Positions 59,039 through 64,000 of a stretch of 64,000 bases of DNA are shown here, piece after piece. The DNA is from GCA-020352575 sp964600365 (lineage in GTDB: Bacteria; Actinomycetota; Acidimicrobiia; Spongiisociales; JAENVV01): contig CAZRJG010000005.1 of NCBI GenBank assembly GCA_964600365.1, positions 1 to 64,000 on the forward strand, in the 5' to 3' direction. Under the pieces are notes generated by a model that was not told the DNA's origin, did no database searches, and saw only the letters and a program-made list of their open reading frames with translations. A program made the translations under genes and the position numbers. How positions within the stretch are numbered: position 1 is the stretch's first letter; every line of letters begins with the position of its first letter.

Positions 59039-59439
59039 GTCCGGAAGGACCAGACGAACTCGTCGACCGTGGGCAACCCGGTGGTGCTCTCCACGAGGAT
59101 CCGCACGCGCTGGTCCGGATTCCACTCCCAGAGCGTCTGGTCGATGCCCGGCGTCCAGGTGAAGACCCCGTCGACGGCGAGTCCGTCGTCGATCTCCCGC
59201 GGGGCGACCTCGACCCAGCCATCGTCGCCGGGGAGGAAGATCCGAACCGCGTAGCCCGGCTCGAGGTCGATCAGGAGGGGGACCTGCCGTGGGACCTGCT
59301 CCCCGGGGCCCGGGGAGAGGCGGACGACTTGCTCGGGGACCTCCAAGGGGTCACCCTCGGGCCAGTACGCGACCGAGAGGGCAATCACCGCAACGAGGAG
59401 CGCTGCGAGGCCGAACTGGATGAAGCGAAACCGGTCCAC
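59032..59439 (-). CDS. Hypothetical membrane-anchored protein (135 aa)
   Basis: An N-terminal hydrophobic helix (FGLAALLVAVIALSVAYW) without lipobox anchors a ~105-residue, beta-rich extracytoplasmic part. No domain recognised. Convergent with purK with 7-bp overlap. Confidence 0.6.
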   Translation of the reverse strand: MDRFRFIQFGLAALLVAVIALSVAYWPEGDPLEVPEQVVRLSPGPGEQVPRQVPLLIDLEPGYAVRIFLPGDDGWVEVAPREIDDGLAVDGVFTWTPGIDQTLWEWNPDQRVRILVESTTGLPTVDEFVWSFRTY

Positions 59440-59480
59440 GGGCGAATGATCGCAGGGACCAGCGGGAACGCAGAAGGCGA

Positions 59481-59509
59481 CCGGGGGCGGGAGGAGGGCC
59501 CGCCCCCGG
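59481..59509. terminator. Strong GC hairpin downstream of DUF4097 gene
   Basis: A perfect 11-bp inverted repeat (CCGGGGGCGGG / CCCGCCCCCGG) with a 7-nt loop, 7 bp beyond the stop of the DUF4097 gene. No T tract follows, but the position suggests transcription termination of that operon. Confidence 0.55.
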
Positions 59510-59516
59510 CGCTCAT

Positions 59517-60311
59517 TCAGTCAACGACCGAGAGGAAGAGGTCGCCGGAGACCGAGGTGAAGCCGATGCGACGAAGCACACGCTCTTCCTCGGGCACGTC
59601 CGATCCACCGCCCGATGGCATGTGGATGTCACCCGAGAGCGATCGGGCATTCATGTCGGCACGGGTGCCCTTGGGCGCGCCGAGGCGAATGTCACCCGAC
59701 ACGGTCTTCGCCGAGAACGCACCGCCAGTCCACCGATCGACGACGATCTCACCCGAGGCCGACTTCGCCGTCACGTCGCCGTGGACGTGCGAGATGTGGA
59801 CGGCGCCGGAGGCCGTGTTCGCCTCGACGGACCCGTCTACGGAGTGGACATCGAGGTCACCCGAGGCGAGGGAGGCCTTCAGCGAGCCCATGACCGCATG
59901 CGCGTCGATGTCTCCCGACGCCGACTTCGCATCGAGGTCCCCCCGGACGCTCGCGAGCTTGGCGTCGCCCGAGGCCGTCTTGAAGCGGAGTGAGCCCAGG
60001 TCGATCTCGGAGAAGAAGTCGGCGGCGGCGGTGCTCACCGTTGCGTGCGATCCGGCTGGCGCAAGCACCCGCACGGCGAGGCGATTGGACCCACCGAAGA
60101 AGCGGAAGCCGCCCTCCTTCTCACTTCGGAGCGAGATGGAGATGTCGTCGCCGACGCCGGTGATCTCGACCTTGTCGAGGTCCTTGCCTTCGACCGTCAC
60201 CGACACGGATGCATCGGTCGACTCGGCGATCCGAACCGTCCCCGACGGAATCGAGATGGTGAGATTCGCGTGCTCGCCTGCGAGGGCGAAGTGTTCGCTG
60301 ATGGGGCTCAC
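59517..60311 (-). CDS. DUF4097-family beta-helix protein
   Basis: 264 aa without signal peptide. From about residue 100 it consists of short repeats of the pattern [T/S]-x-SGD-[I/L/A]-x (TASGDAKL, SASGDIDA, LASGDLDV, TVSGDIRL, SLSGDIHM, SVSGDLFL), predicting a right-handed beta-helix or stacked strands. The function of DUF4097 proteins is unresolved. Its ATG overlaps the stop of the RHH-like gene (ATGA), making an operon preceded by the three-box operator at 60897-60926. Confidence 0.82.
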   Translation of the reverse strand: MSPISEHFALAGEHANLTISIPSGTVRIAESTDASVSVTVEGKDLDKVEITGVGDDISISLRSEKEGGFRFFGGSNRLAVRVLAPAGSHATVSTAAADFFSEIDLGSLRFKTASGDAKLASVRGDLDAKSASGDIDAHAVMGSLKASLASGDLDVHSVDGSVEANTASGAVHISHVHGDVTAKSASGEIVVDRWTGGAFSAKTVSGDIRLGAPKGTRADMNARSLSGDIHMPSGGGSDVPEEERVLRRIGFTSVSGDLFLSVVD

Positions 60312-60754
60312 AGGTCGTACCTTCCCTTGATGGTGTTGCCGGACTTGCGAGCGCTCTTCGCCGACCCCGACAGCGTCTTCACGACGTACGCGTTCACCGA
60401 GTCACCACCGGTGTCGGCCGCCTCTTCGATGAGTTGCTTGAGGTTGCTCGGCAGGCGGAGGGTGATCCGGGCGTCGAGGTCGGAGGGATCGACCTCGGGG
60501 ACCGCGCCCTCGGAGCCACTCACCCGGAGCGCCGGGTCGTCTCCGTCGAAGACGACTTCGACATCGTGGCCGGGGAGCTGGGCCCCGATCTCCTCTGCGG
60601 CCTGGCGGGCGAACTGGAGGCCAGCCTCGCGAAGCGCCGGGCCGAGCGCCGTCACCAGCGCCTGGCCGGCCTCGGCGACCGCCGGGTCGGACGCGAAGCG
60701 CAACTGCGCCTCGAGGGCCGCCTCGACGGAGGTCGTGATGGCATCGAGGTTCAT
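60308..60754 (-). CDS. Ribbon-helix-helix-type putative repressor
   Basis: 148 aa. The C-terminal ~50 residues (ARITLRLPSNLKQLIEEAAD, then SVNAYVVKTLS) have the beta-strand-helix-helix pattern of Arc/MetJ/HicB-like RHH DNA-binding domains, with ITLRLP as the DNA-contacting strand. The N-terminal ~95 residues are helical and not recognised. Such genes are typically paired with DUF4097 genes. It probably autoregulates through the repeated TGATGTCA boxes over its promoter (inference). Its start overlaps the stop of a 35-aa upstream ORF. Confidence 0.72.
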   Translation of the reverse strand: MNLDAITTSVEAALEAQLRFASDPAVAEAGQALVTALGPALREAGLQFARQAAEEIGAQLPGHDVEVVFDGDDPALRVSGSEGAVPEVDPSDLDARITLRLPSNLKQLIEEAADTGGDSVNAYVVKTLSGSAKSARKSGNTIKGRYDL

Positions 60755-60858
60755 CGCGCCCTCCTCGAGGTGTGGCGTTCCTTGGTGGAGCGATGCGGTG
60801 CCGGAATCGTCTGGTGTACTGCTCGGTGGAAATCTCGTGCAATCGTGGGGTGCAACAT
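60751..60858 (-). CDS. Small upstream ORF (35 aa) coupled to RHH gene
   Basis: Starts at ATG 60858 with a GGAGG Shine-Dalgarno ~5 nt upstream and encodes MLHPTIARDFHRAVHQTIPA plus 15 basic residues. Its TGA overlaps the ATG of the RHH-like gene (ATGA). Good ribosome-binding site and exact coupling argue that it is translated. The His/Arg-rich composition resembles short actinobacterial proteins beginning MLHP, but I do not recognise a family. Confidence 0.5.
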   Translation of the reverse strand: MLHPTIARDFHRAVHQTIPAPHRSTKERHTSRRAR

Positions 60859-60896
60859 GGTGGCCTCCGTGGGGGTGTCCTGTGGCGGTTCCTTGG

Positions 60897-60935
60897 TGAT
60901 GTCACCATGATGTCACATTGACATCACTCTGTCAA
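60897..60935 (-). promoter_or_regulatory. Promoter with three 11-bp-spaced operator boxes
   Basis: Boxes TGATGTCA (60897-60904), TGATGTCA (60908-60915) and the inverse TGACATCA (60919-60926) start exactly 11 bp apart. On the minus strand a consensus -35 TTGACA (60935-60930), a 17-bp spacer, and a -10 CATCAT (60912-60907) underlie them, so boxes 2 and 3 cover the core promoter. This is what an autorepressing RHH protein would bind. Confidence 0.7.
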
Positions 60936-60977
60936 GCACATTCTCCCCGCCCCCGGGATGGGTCGTACGCTGGGTTC

Positions 60978-61186
60978 GTGGACCACGCCCCAACTCCCTG
61001 CTCCGCAGTCGAGATCGGGGCTGGATGCCCGGTCGGGAGGGTCGTCACCGGTCCGACGCACGGGCACCCGGACAGCCGCCGACGCTCCTCTGGTTCACCG
61101 TCGACCTCCCCGGCATGCCGGCACGGGTGGACGCCGAAGGGGTGGGAACCGCCACGGAGATGCTGTCGTGCTCGATGCCCTCCTAG
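60978..61186 (+). pseudogene. Possible frameshifted small gene before dapC
   Basis: TACGCT (60966-60971) lies 6 nt before a GTG at 60978 whose frame starts MDHAPTPCSAVEIGAG. In another frame the second half reads TLLWFTVDLPGMPARVDAEG and on to a TAG at 61184-61186, with very high G/C at third positions. Joining them needs a frameshift near 61080. It may be a broken ~70-aa gene or chance; no family recognised. The rest of 60859-61196 holds only the operator and the dapC promoter. Confidence 0.3.
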
Positions 61187-61189
61187 GCT
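61184..61189 (+). promoter_or_regulatory. -10 element (TAGGCT) of dapC
   Basis: TAGGCT ends 7 nt before the ATG at 61197; it separates the true dapC start from the long in-frame extension upstream. Confidence 0.5.
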
Positions 61190-61196
61190 CGCCGAC

Positions 61197-62339
61197 ATGC
61201 GCGTGAACCCCATCCTCGAGCGACTCGGCGCCAATCCGATGGCCGCCCTCCACGAGCAGGCCCGCGCCCTCGCAGAGGAGGGGCCCGTCCTCGACTTCAC
61301 GGTCGGTGACCCGCGCGAGCCCACTCCGGGACCCATCGTCGACGCCCTTCGATCCGCCGTCCCCGCGGTATCGCAGTATCCGGTGGCGGCGGGGCTTCGA
61401 CGCGCCCGCGTTGCCGTCGCCGACTACGTCCAGCGTCGGCTCGGCGTCGAGGTCGACCCCGACCGCCACGTGCTCATCAGCGGCGGCTCGAAGGAAGCGG
61501 TGTTCCACACCCCTGCGGCACTCTGTGCGCCGGGGAGCGACGCGCTCGCGATCTGCCCCATGCCCGGGTACACGCCCTACGAGCGAGGCGCGCTCCACGC
61601 GGGTATCACTGCGCACCTGCACCCGCTCTCCGGTGACTTCGTGCTCAGGCCGGGGGACCTCTCCGACGAGGTCTGGGATCGCGCCGAGATCCTCTGGACG
61701 AACTACCCCCACAACCCATCGGGAGCGGTGATCGGCGACCACGACCTGCGTGCACTCATGGCACGGGCCGCAGGGGCTGACTGCTGGTTCGCCGCGGACG
61801 AGTGCTACCTCGACGTCTACGAGGACGCCCCACCGCGCTCGGCCCTCGAGTTCGCCGACGACGAGTTCACCGGGGTCCTCTCCTACCTCTCCAACTCCAA
61901 GCGCGACGGCATGACCGGCTACCGCTCGGGCGCGGTCGTCGGGGATGCCAGGGCGATCGAGGCGATGCGAAAGCTGAAGCAGGTCGCCGGCACCACTCCC
62001 CCCGAGTTCGTACAGGAGGCCGCCGTCGCGGCATGGGCCTCCGATGACCACGTTGCCGAGCGGAACCGGGCGTTCTCAGCGAAACGGGCAATCCTCCGCT
62101 CCGCCTTCGAGGGCCTCGGGTACGAGGTGGTCGCGTCGACCGCGGGGCTGTACATGTGGGTCGCCGTCGAGGACGACGTCGCCACCGCCAACCGACTCCT
62201 GGCGTCTCGCATCCTCGTGACGCCGGGACGCGTGTTCGGCCCGGGCGGGGAGGGGCACATCCGCCTCGCCCTCGTGCCCACCATCGACGAGTGCACAAGA
62301 GCCAACGAGGAGATCCGACGATGTCTCACGAATCCCTGA
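61197..62339 (+). CDS. dapC: Succinyldiaminopimelate transaminase
   Basis: 380 aa class I/II aminotransferase of the succinylase lysine pathway. FTVGDPREPTPGPIVDAL at the N-terminus, YPVAAGLRRARVAVADYV, the Asp of ADECYLDVYED, the PLP Lys in LSNSKRDGMTGYRSG, and the final Arg region GEGHIRLALV. Adjacent dapD provides its substrate chain, which favours DapC over other aminotransferases. It overlaps dapD by 19 bp. Confidence 0.92.
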   Translation: MRVNPILERLGANPMAALHEQARALAEEGPVLDFTVGDPREPTPGPIVDALRSAVPAVSQYPVAAGLRRARVAVADYVQRRLGVEVDPDRHVLISGGSKEAVFHTPAALCAPGSDALAICPMPGYTPYERGALHAGITAHLHPLSGDFVLRPGDLSDEVWDRAEILWTNYPHNPSGAVIGDHDLRALMARAAGADCWFAADECYLDVYEDAPPRSALEFADDEFTGVLSYLSNSKRDGMTGYRSGAVVGDARAIEAMRKLKQVAGTTPPEFVQEAAVAAWASDDHVAERNRAFSAKRAILRSAFEGLGYEVVASTAGLYMWVAVEDDVATANRLLASRILVTPGRVFGPGGEGHIRLALVPTIDECTRANEEIRRCLTNP

Positions 62340-63127
62340 TCGAAGCCGCCTGGGACAACCGGGCACTCCTCCCCGACGCCGCCCACGCGGTCGAGGACAC
62401 GATCGCCGCCCTCGACCGTGGCGAGATCCGCATCGCCGAACCGGGGTCCGAAGGCTGGACGGTGAACGAGTGGGCGAAGAAGGCCGTGCTCCTCTACTTC
62501 GGCGTGGCCGAGATGAAGGAGATGCACGCTGGCCCCTTCGTCTACTACGACAAGATCCCGACGAAGACGAGCCTCGCCGCACAGGGAGTACGGGTCGTCC
62601 CACCCGGCACCGTGCGCTACGGAGCCTTCTGCGAACCCGGGGTCGTCGTGATGCCCGGCTACGTGAACATCGGCGCCTGGGTGGGGGCCGGGACGATGGT
62701 CGACACATGGGCGACTGTCGGGTCGTGTGCGCAAATCGGCAAGGACGTCCACCTCTCGGGAGGTGTCGGCATCGGCGGCGTCCTCGAGCCGCCCTCGGCG
62801 ACACCGGTGATCATCGAGGACGGGGCCTTCATCGGCTCCCGGGCGATCGTCGTGGAGGGTGCCCACGTCGGCGCGGAGGCAGTGTTGGGGGCGAACACCA
62901 CCATCACCGCGTCCACACCGATCTACGACGTGACGAAGGAGGACCGACCCGAGTACCGGGGCGAGGTCCCCTCCCGAGCGATCGTGGTCCCCGGTACCCG
63001 CGACCGGGAGTTCCCCGGCGGGGTGGCCCAGATCCAGTGCGCCTACATCATCGGCTGGCGCAACGAGTCGACGGACAAGAAGGTGAGCCTCAACGCTGCT
63101 CTCCGTGACCACGCGGTGAGCGTGTGA
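62321..63127 (+). CDS. dapD: Tetrahydrodipicolinate N-succinyltransferase
   Basis: 268 aa left-handed beta-helix acyltransferase, committing tetrahydrodipicolinate to the succinylase branch of lysine and meso-DAP synthesis. Hexapeptide repeats occupy residues ~95-200 (VVVMPGYVNIGAWVGAGTMVD, SCAQIGKDVHLSGGVGIGG). C-terminal KVSLNAALRDH is conserved. ATG at 62321 has a GAGGAG Shine-Dalgarno 9 nt upstream within dapC. Confidence 0.95.
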   Translation: MSHESLIEAAWDNRALLPDAAHAVEDTIAALDRGEIRIAEPGSEGWTVNEWAKKAVLLYFGVAEMKEMHAGPFVYYDKIPTKTSLAAQGVRVVPPGTVRYGAFCEPGVVVMPGYVNIGAWVGAGTMVDTWATVGSCAQIGKDVHLSGGVGIGGVLEPPSATPVIIEDGAFIGSRAIVVEGAHVGAEAVLGANTTITASTPIYDVTKEDRPEYRGEVPSRAIVVPGTRDREFPGGVAQIQCAYIIGWRNESTDKKVSLNAALRDHAVSV

Positions 63128-63927
63128 ACGAGCCCTGGGAGGAACTCGGCGACGGCATCTACCGACGCCGCCACCAGTCGCTCGACCTCAACGTGGGCGT
63201 GGTGGTCGGCGAGCGCGGGTGCGTCGTCATCGACACCCGGATCCACGAGGCACAGGCCGACGAGCTCCGCAGCGCCCTGCGCAGCCTCACCTCTTCACCC
63301 CTCCGGTGGGTGGTGAACACCCATTGGCACTGGGACCACTCGTTCGGTAACGCTCGCTTCACCGAAGCGCCGATCGTTGCCCACCGAGCCGCTCGCGACC
63401 GGCTCGAGGAGGACGGTGAAGAGGCGAAACGATCCTCGGGGGCATGGCTCGGCGACGACGACCGCCGACAGGTCGAAGCCGTGGCCATCACGCTCCCCGA
63501 CGTCGTGTTCGAGGACCACCTCGAACTGGACCTCGGTGACCGTCGGATCCGGCTCGACCACCTTGGTCGCGGCCACACCGACAACGACATCGTGATCCGG
63601 GTGGACGACATCGTCTTCGCCGGCGACCTCATCGAGGAGTCGGCACCACCGATCTTCTACGACGGGTGGCCACTCGAGTGGGCCGACACGCTCGATCGAA
63701 TGGCCGCCGACGAGTTCCGCATCGCCGTACCCGGCCACGGCGACGTGATGGGCCCCGACGCCGTACGGGCACAGCGGAAGGACATCGCGGCAATCGTGGC
63801 GCTCGCCCGCACCATCCACGACGCAGGTGGGTCCGCGGCCGACGTTGCCGATACCGGCCACCCGTGGCCACGACAGTCGGTCATCGCCGCAGTGGAACGG
63901 GCCCTCTGGCAATTGGAGGCAGCGTGA
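63124..63927 (+). CDS. Metallo-beta-lactamase fold hydrolase
   Basis: 267 aa. The di-zinc motif is NTHWHWDHSFGN (HxHxDH), with the later ligands in GRGHTDNDIVI, VFAGDLIEESAPP (Asp) and AVPGHGDV (His). It belongs to the broad MBL-fold hydrolase group; class B lactamase, thioesterase or quorum-lactone roles cannot be distinguished. GTG start overlaps the dapD stop (GTGA). Confidence 0.9.
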   Translation: MNEPWEELGDGIYRRRHQSLDLNVGVVVGERGCVVIDTRIHEAQADELRSALRSLTSSPLRWVVNTHWHWDHSFGNARFTEAPIVAHRAARDRLEEDGEEAKRSSGAWLGDDDRRQVEAVAITLPDVVFEDHLELDLGDRRIRLDHLGRGHTDNDIVIRVDDIVFAGDLIEESAPPIFYDGWPLEWADTLDRMAADEFRIAVPGHGDVMGPDAVRAQRKDIAAIVALARTIHDAGGSAADVADTGHPWPRQSVIAAVERALWQLEAA

Positions 63928-64000
63928 ACTGGGTGTACCTGGACCTCGACGGAACCCTCACCGACCCCTACGAGGGCATCAGCAAGTCACTCCTCCATTC
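63924..64000 (+). CDS. HAD-family phosphatase (3' truncated by window)
   Basis: Only 25 codons are visible. GTG at 63924 overlaps the MBL gene stop (GTGA). The product begins MNWVYLDLDGTLTDPYEGIS, with HAD motif I DLDGT and the TDPYEGISKS continuation typical of phosphoglycolate-phosphatase-like/PpaX enzymes. Specific substrate cannot be assigned. Confidence 0.8.
   Translation, partial: MNWVYLDLDGTLTDPYEGISKSLLH

Noticed and set aside
60918..61196. dapC with an in-frame N-terminal extension
   Set aside because: The extension does not resemble aminotransferases, and the TAGGCT element 7 nt before the ATG at 61197 fixes the start.

Overview
The window is one high-G+C bacterial scaffold fragment with a single 100-N assembly gap (11261-11360). 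Gene content points to Actinomycetota, probably a deep Acidimicrobiia-like lineage known mainly from metagenomes: polyphosphate glucokinase, ACT-domain SerB, actinobacterial-type DapC with DapD, a caa3-type oxidase, and hydrolase-cyclase proteins typical of the phylum. About twenty genes carry a TANNNT -10 hexamer only 6-9 nt before the start codon, indicating widespread leaderless transcription. The lineage assignment is inference; the gene content is seen directly. Genes are tightly packed, often with ATGA, GTGA or TGATG overlaps.

Layout. 1-13.8 kb: HerA-like ATPase (5' truncated), a primary-type sigma factor, a DUF3179 lipoprotein, a YyaL-type thioredoxin-domain protein, a MenC-like enolase-superfamily enzyme, a TPM-domain protein, an alpha/beta hydrolase-adenylyl cyclase pair broken by an in-frame amber codon, heme A synthase, and an HTH membrane protein. 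13.9-32 kb: a selenocysteine tRNA, an amylosucrase-like GH13 enzyme, HflX, a PAS-GGDEF diguanylate cyclase, PpgK, SerB, Gnd, aminopeptidase N, a Ca/Na antiporter, DAHP synthase-chorismate mutase behind an aromatic leader-peptide attenuator, Lgt, and an alpha/beta hydrolase-DUF1684 fusion. 32-43 kb: penicillin-acylase family protein and the cytochrome oxidase cluster ctaC-ctaD-ctaE-ctaF-ctaG, with ctaB divergent. 43-51 kb: an ABC exporter, an NDH-2-like flavoprotein, a [2Fe-2S] ferredoxin and SelD in one overlapping operon, then TypA and a renalase-like flavoprotein. 51.5-64 kb: acyl-CoA dehydrogenase, EamA transporter, Tdh-Kbl threonine catabolism, Mug-type glycosylase, PurE-PurK, a DUF4097 protein with an RHH-type partner, DapC-DapD, an MBL hydrolase and the start of an HAD phosphatase.

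Most notable signals. (1) A selenium module: tRNA-Sec(UCA), and a selD whose catalytic residue is an in-frame UGA followed by a SECIS-like hairpin, overlapping a ferredoxin and an NDH-2-like gene; conventional ORF calling truncates selD. (2) A 23-codon leader peptide rich in Phe/Tyr/Trp with a 1:2 / 2:3 / 3:4 attenuator before aroF, and its own leaderless promoter. (3) Three 8-bp operator boxes spaced exactly 11 bp across the promoter of the RHH-DUF4097 operon, which also encodes a 35-aa upstream peptide. (4) Two intergenic heptad-repeat elements (TCAGNNN / ACTGANN). (5) Relics and lesions: a DUF2256 remnant, a SnoaL-like fragment, and an amber-interrupted hydrolase-cyclase.
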